Shown in pieces: positions 19,224-27,741 of a stretch of 64,000 nt of DNA. The DNA is from an uncultured Psychromonas sp. (GTDB lineage: Bacteria > Pseudomonadota > Gammaproteobacteria > Enterobacterales > Psychromonadaceae). Both the position numbers and the translations under genes were made by a program. How positions within the stretch are numbered: the first letter of the stretch is position 1; each line of letters opens with the position of its first letter. The notes under the pieces were generated by a model. The model did no database searches. It had not been told where the DNA came from and saw only the letters and a program-made list of their open reading frames with translations. The stretch spans positions 62,001 through 126,000 of the forward strand of contig NZ_CANLFB010000003.1 in NCBI RefSeq assembly GCF_947489755.1, in the 5' to 3' direction.

Positions 19224-19472
19224 ATGATTAAAGTACTTTTTTTTGCCAAGCTGAGCGAACAACTTGGTTGTCGAGAACTACAAGTCGATGCGACTGCCGT
19301 TGAAAATACTGATCAGCTATTTCAATATTTGATTGAACAAAAAGCTGAGTGGAGCTCTATTTTAACGTCACAGTTTTGTTTGAAAGCCGTTAATCAAGCG
19401 ATGGTTAACAACAATGTGTTATTAAAAGACGGTGACGAAGTAGCTTATTTCCCACCGGTGACAGGCGGATAA
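19224..19472 (+). CDS. moaD: Molybdopterin synthase small subunit MoaD
   Basis: MoaD is the ubiquitin-like sulfur carrier of molybdopterin synthase. The 82-residue protein starts with the beta-grasp strand MIKVLFFAKLSEQLG and ends in the obligatory Gly-Gly (FPPVTGG), where the thiocarboxylate forms. It abuts moaE: the TAA of moaD is immediately followed by the moaE ATG. Confidence 0.96.
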   Translation: MIKVLFFAKLSEQLGCRELQVDATAVENTDQLFQYLIEQKAEWSSILTSQFCLKAVNQAMVNNNVLLKDGDEVAYFPPVTGG

Positions 19473-19925
19473 ATGATCAGTGTTCAAGAACAAGACTTTA
19501 ATCAGCAAGAAGAATACGACCGCTTAAAATGTAAAACATCGGTCGGTGCCATTGTGACTTTTACAGGCTTAGTACGTGATATTAATAATGGTCAAAGTGT
19601 TAGCGATTTATCGTTAGAGCATTATCCTGGTATGACTGAAAAGTGCTTAATAGACATTGTTGCACAAGCAAAACAGCGTTGGAATATTATAGAATCAACG
19701 GTGATCCATCGTGTAGGGCACTTGGCTATTTCAGACCAAATTGTATTTGTTGGTATTGCCAGCCAACATCGAGGTGATGCGTTTTCTGCCTGTGAATTCA
19801 TCATGGATTACTTAAAAACCCAAGCACCATTTTGGAAAAAAGAGACGATGTCCGATGGCCAAACTCAATGGGTAGATGCTCGCGAAGTTGACCAAGATGC
19901 GCTGTCTAAGTGGGCTGTTAAATAA
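19473..19925 (+). CDS. moaE: Molybdopterin synthase catalytic subunit MoaE
   Basis: MoaE binds two MoaD tails and converts cyclic pyranopterin monophosphate to molybdopterin. The 150-residue protein has GAIVTFTGLVRD near residues 25-36, LEHYPGMTEK, the VIHRVGHLAISDQIV segment and the catalytic lysine region FWKKE. It closes the moaBCDE operon and is followed by 388 bp of repeat-bearing intergenic DNA before modA. Confidence 0.96.
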   Translation: MISVQEQDFNQQEEYDRLKCKTSVGAIVTFTGLVRDINNGQSVSDLSLEHYPGMTEKCLIDIVAQAKQRWNIIESTVIHRVGHLAISDQIVFVGIASQHRGDAFSACEFIMDYLKTQAPFWKKETMSDGQTQWVDAREVDQDALSKWAVK

Positions 19926-19992
19926 AACAGTAAACTAATTCACGTGGTGATTTAGTTGCAATAATAGGCTTTTTATTAATCGGTGCACTATG

Positions 19993-20031
19993 TTGTTTTA
20001 CTATATTGTTTTACTATATTGTTTTGCTATG
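19993..20031. repeat. 13-bp tandem repeat, 3 copies
   Basis: TTGTTTTACTATA occurs twice perfectly and once as TTGTTTTGCTATG, in the moaE-modA intergenic region. No reading frame uses it. Confidence 0.9.
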
Positions 20032-20175
20032 TGGTGCCACTGTATGATGCTGCTTCGTTATATTGCTTAATGGCGCTTTTAAGTGGTTAATTCGTTTCAT
20101 CGTAAAGTGATTTGGTTTTATTTTTCTAAGTTATTTTTTTAAGTGGCAGATTCAAGTTATGTTCGAATCAATTTT

Positions 20176-20209
20176 TGTATTCACTTTGTTACTGTATTCA
20201 CTTTGTTAC
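20176..20209. repeat. 17-bp perfect tandem duplication
   Basis: TGTATTCACTTTGTTAC is present twice in direct succession about 100 bp before modA. It resembles a recent slippage duplication and could affect modA promoter spacing. Confidence 0.9.
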
Positions 20210-20239
20210 ACCGCCCTCTATGCTTGATTGGTTCTAGTT

Positions 20240-20284
20240 TAAGGGATAGAGTTCTCCACCTCTGTATTTGAACCCTTTTTTTTT
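20240..20284 (+). terminator. Possible terminator or attenuator before modA
   Basis: An imperfect stem (AAGGG with CCCTT, inner AGAG/CTCT) is followed by eight Ts about 30 bp before the modA ATG. It could end the moa transcript or attenuate modA. The stem contains a bulge, so confidence is low. Confidence 0.4.
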
Positions 20285-20313
20285 GAGCATCGTCATAAAG
20301 GTTATTAACATTA

Positions 20314-21033
20314 ATGAATAAATATCTAAGCATTATTATTTTTATATTCACTGGTTTAGTGAGCTTGCAAAGTCATGCTGCTTTAAATGTTGCAGTCGCT
20401 AGTAACTTTAAATTATTAGCATTAGATATTGGACAACAATTTTCTGATAAATACGCTATCGAGGTTAATATCTCTAGCGCTTCAACAGGCACGTTGTACC
20501 AACAAATATTACGTGGCGCTCCTTTTGATCTATTTTTATCGGCGGATCAAAAGCATGTCGATCTATTAAAAGCAGAAAACAAAACAACACAACCAGACTT
20601 TATCTATGCACAGGGGCGCTTAGTATTTTGGCAACCCAATGCTTTAAGTAATCCTACAATAGATGATTTTATGGCTTACACAGGCCGGCTCGCCATCGCA
20701 AATCCTAAGTTTGCTCCTTATGGTATTGCCGCACAACAATCGCTTGAATTCACCAATAAGTGGCAATCCCTTGAATATATCCAAGGTAATAACATCAACC
20801 AAGCCTATCAATTTGTAGAATCTAAAAATGTTGTTGCAGGGTTAGTGTCGTACGCCGCAGTACTGCAAAAAAATCAACAGCATTATTTGTTAATTCCCAC
20901 CGCATGGCATCAACCATTAATACAATCAGGTATCGTACTCAATGATAAGAAGTTAAAGGAAGCTAATTTGTTTCGAGACTTCTTACTGTCTAAGGAAGTA
21001 CAACAACAGATTAAATCTCAGGGTTATAATTAA
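20314..21033 (+). CDS. modA: Molybdate-binding periplasmic protein ModA
   Basis: ModA captures molybdate for the ModBC transporter. The 239-residue precursor has a signal peptide ending near SHA-AL at residue 22, then the family sequence LNVAVASNFK, SSASTGTLYQQI and GAPFDLFLSADQKH, whose Ser and Thr side chains bind the oxyanion in homologues. The stop shares a base with modB. Placement between moaBCDE and modBC ties Mo uptake to cofactor synthesis. No complete ModE operator was found. Confidence 0.95.
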   Translation: MNKYLSIIIFIFTGLVSLQSHAALNVAVASNFKLLALDIGQQFSDKYAIEVNISSASTGTLYQQILRGAPFDLFLSADQKHVDLLKAENKTTQPDFIYAQGRLVFWQPNALSNPTIDDFMAYTGRLAIANPKFAPYGIAAQQSLEFTNKWQSLEYIQGNNINQAYQFVESKNVVAGLVSYAAVLQKNQQHYLLIPTAWHQPLIQSGIVLNDKKLKEANLFRDFLLSKEVQQQIKSQGYN

Positions 21034-21719
21034 TGCTAAGCGCTGGAGATTACCAAGCAATTTGGTTAACCCTTAAATTAGCGAGTTTGACTACGTTATT
21101 GCTGATGATCATTGCTCCTCCTTTGGCGTGGTGGTTAGCGCGCAGCCAAACAAAAATACGTCCGCTAATAGAGTCGCTTGTGGCCTTACCTTTAGTCTTA
21201 CCTCCCACTGTTTTAGGCTTTTATTTATTAATCGCTTTTTCTCCAGAACATTTTTTAGGCGAATGGTGGTTGAGCTTTAACGATACTTCATTGGCATTTT
21301 CATTTACTGGTTTAGTAATTGCTTCAGTGATCTACTCATTACCCTTTGTTGTTCAGCCTTTGCAAAGCGCTTTTGTGCATTTAGACAAAAGCTATTTAGA
21401 AGTCAGTGCGACACTTGGTTATGGAAAGTATGAACGGTTATACAAAATAATATTTCCAATGTTATTACCTAGTTTTATTATTGCTGGTGCATTAGGTTTT
21501 GCACATACCATTGGCGAGTTTGGCGTGGTGTTGATGATTGGCGGTAATATTCCTGGGGAGACGCAAGTGTTATCTATTCTCTTATTTGATCATGTTGAAT
21601 CTTTACAATACAGCGCTGCACATCAACTCTCTTTCATCTTATTAGCTTTTTCGACCTCTTTGCTAGTGGTGATATATGGATTCCTACAAAAGCGTCAACA
21701 GAGAGTGTTAAATGCTTAA
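21033..21719 (+). CDS. modB: Molybdate ABC transporter permease ModB
   Basis: ModB forms the membrane channel of the molybdate importer. The 228-residue protein has about five hydrophobic segments, the LPLVLPPTVLGFYLL segment near 51-65 and the EAA-type loop LEVSATLGYGKYERLYKIIFP, which contacts ModC. The AHTIGEFGVVLMIGGNIPGET sequence segment near residues 157-177 is typical of ModB. It overlaps modA by one base and modC by eight. Confidence 0.95.
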   Translation: MLSAGDYQAIWLTLKLASLTTLLLMIIAPPLAWWLARSQTKIRPLIESLVALPLVLPPTVLGFYLLIAFSPEHFLGEWWLSFNDTSLAFSFTGLVIASVIYSLPFVVQPLQSAFVHLDKSYLEVSATLGYGKYERLYKIIFPMLLPSFIIAGALGFAHTIGEFGVVLMIGGNIPGETQVLSILLFDHVESLQYSAAHQLSFILLAFSTSLLVVIYGFLQKRQQRVLNA

Positions 21720-22791
21720 ATTTAATATTCAAAAATCCTTTAAAGGACAAGACAAGCACAGTAAAGATTTACACTTTAAAGGTGAAGTTGACTTATCCGG
21801 CGTGTGTACGATATTCGGTGATTCAGGCGCAGGTAAAACCACGTTATTACGTTGTTTAATAGGGTTAGAAAGCTGTACGGGTAATATTACCTTTCAAGGA
21901 CAACAGTGGTTAGGATCTAATAGTAATAACAAGATCCATAAGTTAGCAGTGGAAGATCGGAACATCGGCGTTGTCTTTCAAGAACCCAGGTTGTTCCCGC
22001 ATTTGAATGTGCAACAAAACTTGGAATTGGCAGTACGAAAAGCAAAAAACAGCACGTTTACCATTCACCATTTAGCAGAAAAATTAGGCTTTTCAGATCT
22101 TTTATCACACCAAACAACTCAGTTGTCTGGAGGACAAAAGCAACGAATTGCCATTGCTCGCGCGTTATTAACTAATCCTGCATTATTGGTAATGGATGAA
22201 CCTCTTTCGTCGTTAGATGTGACCAGTAAACGACTACTATTGCCTTTTTTAAAGCAGGTAAGTGAACAAATTCCCATTCTTTATATTACTCATTCAGAGC
22301 ATGAGCTGTTTTATCTTAGTAAACAGATGTTGTTGGTTAATAATGGCCAAGTTGAAGCTATTGGGGAACCACAGAAGCTATTTTTAGACAGTCATTTATC
22401 GTTGATAAAGTTTGCGCAACAAGGCTTAATTTTAACGGTATTAGTGAAAGAATATGATCAACAAGAAGCGTTGATTAAAGGGTGCTTAGACGGTCAAACA
22501 TTGTATGTTTCTGCAGAACAAGCACCTACCACATCGCAAATACAAGTAAAAATAAACAGCCGTGATGTCATTATTGCACTTCAGCCTATTGAAGGGAGTT
22601 CGTTATTAAACTGCTTATCAGCGCAAATAGTCGACTTCTCTCAAGACAACCAAAAAGCAGTGGTCTTGACCTTACAAGTAGAATCACAATCAATCTATGC
22701 GTACATTACGCTACGTTCATTTAATAAACTTAACTTAGCGATTGGAAGTCATGTTTATGCTCATGTTAAAACCATGAGCATAATTAATTAA
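21712..22791 (+). CDS. modC: Molybdate ABC transporter ATPase ModC
   Basis: ModC powers molybdate import. The 359-residue protein has Walker A GDSGAGKTT near 37-45, the Q-loop in FQEPRLFPHLNV, the ABC signature LSGGQKQR, Walker B LLVMDEPLSSLD, and a switch His in ITHSEHE. The C-terminal third (about 290-355) is the molybdate-binding MOBE domain. It overlaps modB by eight bases. Its stop codon begins a short 12-bp tandem repeat. Confidence 0.95.
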   Translation: MLKFNIQKSFKGQDKHSKDLHFKGEVDLSGVCTIFGDSGAGKTTLLRCLIGLESCTGNITFQGQQWLGSNSNNKIHKLAVEDRNIGVVFQEPRLFPHLNVQQNLELAVRKAKNSTFTIHHLAEKLGFSDLLSHQTTQLSGGQKQRIAIARALLTNPALLVMDEPLSSLDVTSKRLLLPFLKQVSEQIPILYITHSEHELFYLSKQMLLVNNGQVEAIGEPQKLFLDSHLSLIKFAQQGLILTVLVKEYDQQEALIKGCLDGQTLYVSAEQAPTTSQIQVKINSRDVIIALQPIEGSSLLNCLSAQIVDFSQDNQKAVVLTLQVESQSIYAYITLRSFNKLNLAIGSHVYAHVKTMSIIN

Positions 22792-22836
22792 TGTGTTAAC
22801 TAATATATTAACTAATGTATTAGCGAATGTATTTAC
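22789..22836. repeat. 12-bp imperfect tandem repeat, 4 copies
   Basis: Units TAATGTGTTAAC, TAATATATTAAC, TAATGTATTAGC and GAATGTATTTAC follow directly. The first unit contains the modC stop codon. Confidence 0.85.
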
Positions 22837-22864
22837 TGGTTAATCACCCTTAAAGTAAATCAAC

Positions 22865-23743
22865 TTAACCTTGTAAAGAAAGGCCTGCAATTTGATGCCA
22901 ATAACCATTACATTGTAAGTTATCGTGCTTAACGTATTGCTCTGCCCCTAATATCCTTTGTTTGAACTGATGTAATGTGGTTAAGCTATCCATAGAGCTT
23001 GGGCTAACGCGTGCGACATCAACGAGACCAGTCATACTTTCAATATCATTGAGTAAATTATAACAATAACCAGATTGAGTTTGTATGCCGTTCAGTACAA
23101 ATACTTGTTGGCCTTCCTGAGTACTCGTCGCTCTTCCCTGTGGGTATTTGATACAACAAAGTTCGCAATCATCTTTGGCTTTATTTTCAGACCTTGCGGT
23201 AAAGCAACGTGCAGAATAAGCTAACGGTAAATGACCATGTGCAAAAACTTCTACTTCGAAATGACCTCTTATGCCTATTTTTTCTGCATCTGTTAATGCT
23301 TTTTGTAACCAGTCTCGAGAAAGTTCGACAGGCATTACCCAACGATGCATGCCTTTATTCACAAATAACTTAAGCGTATGAGCGTTATAACAATTGATGG
23401 CAGGGCCGCAAACAAAAGGCACTTTCTTTTCTGATAACAATTGAATGCCGCCAATATCATTGGCTTCTACGGACATCGCTCCATTTTCACAAAGTTGTTT
23501 TAATACTTTGATTTCTGATGGGGCTTCTAATAACGCCATGCTCGATAAGACAATCTCTTTGCCTTGGTGATTGAGCTCTTTAGCTAAATTTATCCAATCA
23601 CGCGCTTTCAATTCACGGCGTTTGCTACAGACAGTTTCGCCTAAATAAATAATATCAGCATCGCTGCTCATGGCTTGTTGATAAAAGTCTTCGGTTGTTT
23701 GTTTTGGCCAATAATATAATAAAGGCCCTAATGATAATTTCAT
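22865..23743 (-). CDS. ubiV: Oxygen-independent ubiquinone hydroxylation protein UbiV (U32 family)
   Basis: UbiV forms a complex with UbiU that hydroxylates the ubiquinone ring without O2, using prephenate as oxygen donor. The 292-residue protein is of peptidase U32 type, with a Cys in ETVCSKRRE near residue 40 and a later group, ARCFTARSENK followed by DCELCC, which match the 4Fe-4S ligands of E. coli UbiV. It lies 36 bp downstream of ubiU on the same strand. Proteolytic activity is not expected. In this window it can supply ubiquinone while NapC respires nitrate. Confidence 0.9.
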   Translation of the reverse strand: MKLSLGPLLYYWPKQTTEDFYQQAMSSDADIIYLGETVCSKRRELKARDWINLAKELNHQGKEIVLSSMALLEAPSEIKVLKQLCENGAMSVEANDIGGIQLLSEKKVPFVCGPAINCYNAHTLKLFVNKGMHRWVMPVELSRDWLQKALTDAEKIGIRGHFEVEVFAHGHLPLAYSARCFTARSENKAKDDCELCCIKYPQGRATSTQEGQQVFVLNGIQTQSGYCYNLLNDIESMTGLVDVARVSPSSMDSLTTLHQFKQRILGAEQYVKHDNLQCNGYWHQIAGLSLQG

Positions 23744-23779
23744 ATTTAATCCTAACTTTGATGCGTTAAAATAGAGCGA

Positions 23780-24793
23780 CTATTGCCAATCGCGATGATA
23801 AGCACCTAAGGTTGTTTGGCTACCTTCAGATACATTGGCTAAAACAGCATTCCAGTCAGCTTTTACTTTATAATCCGCTGGTGATTGCTTGTAGTTATCA
23901 ATGGCCGCACGCCATACTTTAGTGATTTGCTCAACATAAGCTGGGCTGCGTTGACGACCTTCAATTTTGACTGATTTGACGTTGGCCATAAATAATTCAG
24001 GCAATATGGATAAGGTATTCAAACTGGTGGGTTCTTCAAGCGCGTGGTAAAGGATCTTCTCTTCATTATCAATGCTATCTACGGTAAATTTGCCTTTACA
24101 TAAAGTAGGGTAGCCAGCCTTTTCGTTTGCTTGATAACGATCGATTAAAATATCATTGAGACGAGACTCCAGGCCTTTCTCTGTTTCTTGCCAACGAACA
24201 TATTTAGCAGGAGAGCAAGCGCCAACTGTATTGGGTGACTCACCCGTAAAGTAAGACGACAAATAACAACGGCCTTCAGCCATAATACATAGGCTACCAA
24301 AAGCGAAGACTTCTAAGTCGATAGACGTATTACGCGCTAATTGCTTTACCTGATGAAGCGACAAAACCCGAGGCAATACCACACGTTTTACATTAAAGTT
24401 TTGTTGATAAAAATCGATAGCGGCAGTGTTTGTTGCTGAAGCCTGAACCGATAAATGTAATTCTAAATCAGGGTACTTGTTAGCCGCATAATCAAGTGTC
24501 GCAATATCGGCAATAATGGCGGCATTCGCTCCTAAATCTACACATTTATCAACGGCATTAAACCAACGCTTTTCTTCGCCTGGGTGAGCGAATGTATTAA
24601 TGGCTACGTGTAAATGTTTATTGTGATCACGTACATATTGAGCGCCTTTTGCGAGTTTTTTATCGTTAAAGTTTAACCCTACAAAATGGCGTGCGTTAGT
24701 ATCATCTTTTAACCCCACGTAGACAGCATCTGCACCACAATCAATGGCGGTCTTTAATGCGGGTAAACTACCTGCTGGACATAACAATTCCAT
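23780..24793 (-). CDS. ubiU: Oxygen-independent ubiquinone hydroxylation protein UbiU (U32 family)
   Basis: UbiU is the larger partner of UbiV. The 337-residue protein begins MELLCPAGSLPALKTAIDCGADAVYVG-like, as in E. coli YhbU (residues 1-10 and onward), and holds the U32 signature EVFAFGSLCIMAEGRCYLSS. The cluster cysteines are in SLCIMAEGRC, GACSPAKYV and the later PTLCKG. It is transcribed away from ubiT across a 209-bp region that holds a degenerate FNR-like site; E. coli ubiUV is FNR-controlled. Confidence 0.92.
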   Translation of the reverse strand: MELLCPAGSLPALKTAIDCGADAVYVGLKDDTNARHFVGLNFNDKKLAKGAQYVRDHNKHLHVAINTFAHPGEEKRWFNAVDKCVDLGANAAIIADIATLDYAANKYPDLELHLSVQASATNTAAIDFYQQNFNVKRVVLPRVLSLHQVKQLARNTSIDLEVFAFGSLCIMAEGRCYLSSYFTGESPNTVGACSPAKYVRWQETEKGLESRLNDILIDRYQANEKAGYPTLCKGKFTVDSIDNEEKILYHALEEPTSLNTLSILPELFMANVKSVKIEGRQRSPAYVEQITKVWRAAIDNYKQSPADYKVKADWNAVLANVSEGSQTTLGAYHRDWQ

Positions 24794-24920
24794 ACAATAA
24801 CTCCATTTTTATTAATATCGTTATTGTAAAAAGTTATTTTAATTGTTTATTGATGTAGGGCATGCAACTTACATTCATCATGATATTTTCAAAAAATAAG
24901 CGTCAATAATAGAGCGTATG

Positions 24921-24934
24921 TTGATTTAAACTAA
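24921..24934. promoter_or_regulatory. Degenerate FNR-like box between ubiU and ubiT
   Basis: TTGAT-TTAA-ACTAA keeps one perfect half-site (TTGAT) and differs from ATCAA at two bases in the other. It lies in the divergent ubiU/ubiT promoter region, where FNR control would be expected. Weak evidence on sequence alone. Confidence 0.35.
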
Positions 24935-25002
24935 GTTGTGGTTTTTACGAGCGTTTATAATTTGTTTCTTATTTTTAAAAAATGATCATTGAAAGGAATA
25001 TT

Positions 25003-25551
25003 ATGCTGATGCCATTACGTAACAAACTATTACAAAAGCTGGTGGTCATTACACCTCAATTATTAGCGGTACCCAGTCAATTTATTCCATTTAGCGTGCA
25101 ACAAAAATGTTTGCTCTCAATCATTAATCATATTTTTAAAGAAGCGATTGAAGACGATGATTTAGCTTTTTTAGAGGGAAAATGGTTGAAAGTGACGGTG
25201 ACTGATTTGAAGTTAACGTGGTTCATCAGTTTTGATGACAATATTATCGTTAAAGATAAAGCGGAGCAGACCGATGTGTCATTCAGTGCGACGCTGAATG
25301 ACCTTATTTTAGTTGCTGGCCGCAAAGAAGATCCTGATACGTTATTTTTTCAAAGACGTTTAAACATACAAGGCGATACAGAACTAGGTTTAGAAGTTAA
25401 AAATCTATTGGATAACATTGAGTTTGATCAGTTATCACCATTAATTGAAAAAATAATCGTGACCTTGTCTGGTTTGATTAAAACAGGTGTGTCGATACCA
25501 GCTTTGCCTGATACTAATCCAGATACTAATGTGCTTAACATTAAAATTTGA
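25003..25551 (+). CDS. ubiT: Ubiquinone biosynthesis accessory factor UbiT (SCP2 domain)
   Basis: UbiT is the lipid-carrier-like SCP2 protein required with UbiU and UbiV for ubiquinone synthesis under anaerobiosis. The 182-residue product has the SCP2 core near 40-150 (LEGKWLKVTVTDLKLTW, FSATLNDLILVAGRKEDPDT, LNIQGDTELGLEVKNLLD). AAGGA (24993-24997) lies five bases before ATG 25003, so I reject the in-frame ATG at 24982; ATG 25009 is also possible. The gene is divergent from ubiUV, as in E. coli. Confidence 0.9.
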   Translation: MLMPLRNKLLQKLVVITPQLLAVPSQFIPFSVQQKCLLSIINHIFKEAIEDDDLAFLEGKWLKVTVTDLKLTWFISFDDNIIVKDKAEQTDVSFSATLNDLILVAGRKEDPDTLFFQRRLNIQGDTELGLEVKNLLDNIEFDQLSPLIEKIIVTLSGLIKTGVSIPALPDTNPDTNVLNIKI

Positions 25552-25647
25552 AAGTAAAAATAGACTGTTGATGACAACAAGGTATCTTTTAAAGGCTTAG
25601 CGCTATAGGCTTAGCACTTTACATTTTAATAACTACATTGTGGATGA

Positions 25648-25950
25648 ATGACTGACTCTAACCCTATAGCAATAAAAGAAGTAAATAGCCCTGATTTAAC
25701 CTGTGCTAAATGCAATGCTGCGTGCTGCCAATTAGAGGTCATGCTAATCACGGATACCGGTGTGCCTGATCAATATATCGAACATGATCAGTGGGGCGGT
25801 GAAACGATGAAACGTTTAGATGATGGATGGTGTATCTGTGTTGACCGAGATACAAAGCTCTGCACTATCTATGAAAACAGACCTTGGGTATGCCGAATAT
25901 TCGAAATGGGCTCTTACGAATGTAGTGTTGAATTTGTGGCGGCTAAATAA
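25648..25950 (+). CDS. YkgJ-family cysteine cluster protein
   Basis: A 100-residue protein with the YkgJ pattern of conserved cysteines: CAKCNAACCQLE near residue 19, then CICV, LCTIYENRPWVCRIFE and a final YEC. The family (formerly UPF0153) is thought to chelate Zn or Fe-S; function is unknown. It lies 97 bp after ubiT on the same strand and could be co-transcribed, but no functional link is established. ATG 25648 follows a weak GTGGA. Confidence 0.8.
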   Translation: MTDSNPIAIKEVNSPDLTCAKCNAACCQLEVMLITDTGVPDQYIEHDQWGGETMKRLDDGWCICVDRDTKLCTIYENRPWVCRIFEMGSYECSVEFVAAK

Positions 25951-26040
25951 AGGTGTTTTAAAAAGACGTTTATTGAATGGCTGAAATAATAAACTCATCA
26001 CTATCAAGTATTTGACTGCAGAATAAAGCTTTCATGCTGA

Positions 26041-26086
26041 ATAGAAGAATAGAAGAATAGAAGAATAGAAGAATAGAAGAATAGAG
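26041..26086. repeat. Octanucleotide tandem array, ATAGAAGA, about 5.8 copies
   Basis: Five perfect ATAGAAGA units are followed by a partial ATAGAG. The array is in the intergenic DNA between the YkgJ-like gene and the 3' end of epd, outside any coding frame. Confidence 0.95.
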
Positions 26087-26217
26087 TGTTGAATAAGACT
26101 TAACCGTGTATTAATAACACTATCAATTTATGCAGTTTAGGATTTTACGATTATTAATCAACCCTAAGCTGCACCAACTTCATGACTTCACCAACGTCAT
26201 AACGACCAATCTGAAAC

Positions 26218-27237
26218 TTACTGCTCTGATAATTTCTTTAAGTGTAAGCAAGTATCTAATAAACGATTAGCAAAACCCCATTCATTATCACACCACACTA
26301 ATAGTTTAACTAAGTTACCATCGCTCACACGTGTTTGAGTACCATCAATAATACAAGAGCGTGGGTCATGATTAAAATCCACTGACACTAATGGCGCTTC
26401 CGTGTAACCTAAAATACCTTTTAATTCGCCTTCTGCCATCTGTTTTAAGCATTGGTTTATATCAGCAATTGAAACGCTTTTATCAACGGTAATACTCAAA
26501 TCCATGGCCGTGACATTAATGGTGGGTACACGTACGGCAATTGCTTCAAACTTATTAGCAAACTTAGGTAAAATTCGCTCTATACCTGCTGCTAGTTTTG
26601 TATCAACAGGGATAATTGATTGGCTAGCTGCTCGCGTTCTACGTAAGTCATGGTGATAAGAGTCAATGACGGGTTGGTCATTCATTGCCGAATGAATAGT
26701 GGTAATAGTGCCGCACTTAATACTGAAAGCGTCATCTAAAATAGCAATCACAGGAACAATACAATTGGTTGTACAAGATGCCCCTGAAATATATTGCTCT
26801 TTACCCGTTAATTGTTGGTGGTTAACACCATAAACAACCGTGGCATCAACATCTTGATCGGCTGGGTGTGAAAACACTACTTTCTTAGCACCCGCTAACA
26901 AATGTGCATCGGCATCCGCTTTTGAACCATAGATACCGGTACAATCAATAACGATATCAATGTCTAATGCTTTCCAAGGTAATTCATTAATGTCTTTAAA
27001 CGCTAATAATTGAATAGGGTGCTGTTCAATTATCAGTAAGTCATGGCTTTGTGTGACTTCGAAAGGAAAGCGTCCATGTGTTGAATCATATTGAGTTAGG
27101 TGACAAATCGCCTCGGGTGTCGCTAATTCATTGATCGCGACTATATCGATTTGTGTTTGATGATGACCTTCAAATAGTGCTCGTACCACACTACGTCCAA
27201 TACGCCCATAACCATTTATCGCAATTCGAAGTGCCAT
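26218..27237 (-). CDS. epd: D-erythrose-4-phosphate dehydrogenase
   Basis: Epd oxidises erythrose-4-phosphate to 4-phosphoerythronate, the first step of DXP-dependent pyridoxal phosphate synthesis. The 339-residue protein is GAPDH-like: NAD motif [12 protein letters not shown], catalytic Cys in SGASCTTNC near 154, and HSAMNDQ. Segments such as [31 protein letters not shown] and [15 protein letters not shown] match E. coli Epd rather than GapA. I chose ATG 27237 because it gives exactly the E. coli length; ATG 27243 is two codons upstream. In many relatives pgk follows epd; here it does not. Confidence 0.9.
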   Translation of the reverse strand: MALRIAINGYGRIGRSVVRALFEGHHQTQIDIVAINELATPEAICHLTQYDSTHGRFPFEVTQSHDLLIIEQHPIQLLAFKDINELPWKALDIDIVIDCTGIYGSKADADAHLLAGAKKVVFSHPADQDVDATVVYGVNHQQLTGKEQYISGASCTTNCIVPVIAILDDAFSIKCGTITTIHSAMNDQPVIDSYHHDLRRTRAASQSIIPVDTKLAAGIERILPKFANKFEAIAVRVPTINVTAMDLSITVDKSVSIADINQCLKQMAEGELKGILGYTEAPLVSVDFNHDPRSCIIDGTQTRVSDGNLVKLLVWCDNEWGFANRLLDTCLHLKKLSEQ

Positions 27238-27493
27238 TAACATTCCACATAAAAAAGGTAAAAAAGCATTGTAATGCCAAAACCATTAATTATCTATCAT
27301 TTCCCTTAGTGTTGAGAAGGTTGTTTGTATTAATAAGGAGGTCTAATTAAGCAACAAGAACAATGAGTTATCGTTATCTTTTTTAGTAATAAATTTTTTG
27401 ATAAAACAGTTAAAGAAGCAGAAGGCCGTGTTAGCAGGTTCAAGACGTTTTTATGTTTAATATTTAAAGTCGATATCACCGTATACAAAATAT

Positions 27494-27529
27494 TAGACAA
27501 GAGGTTAGACAAGAGAATAGATAAGAACA
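27494..27529. repeat. 12-bp imperfect tandem repeat, 3 copies
   Basis: TAGACAAGAGGT, TAGACAAGAGAA and TAGATAAGAACA follow directly, in the 500-bp divergent region between epd and the BCCT gene. I see no supported gene in the rest of that region. Confidence 0.85.
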
Positions 27530-27741
27530 AATGAGAGAGTATATATGACAATCCATTGTCATTTTTATTACCTTCTAATGGCCAGTTTTAGACCAATTTC
27601 AGATAAATATGAGCTAATTGATAATGTACCGCTGAAATGTAACATTGATTTTGCTATTATGTTTCACCGACATATGTTTGTTATTATGCATTCGGTCAAA
27701 TGGATTAATAATGAAGAGCGGTATGCTCTAAATGAGGATTA

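Noticed and set aside
20050-20075. CGTTATATTG resembling a ModE operator half-site before modA
   Set aside because: Only the left half is present; the mirrored right half is missing.
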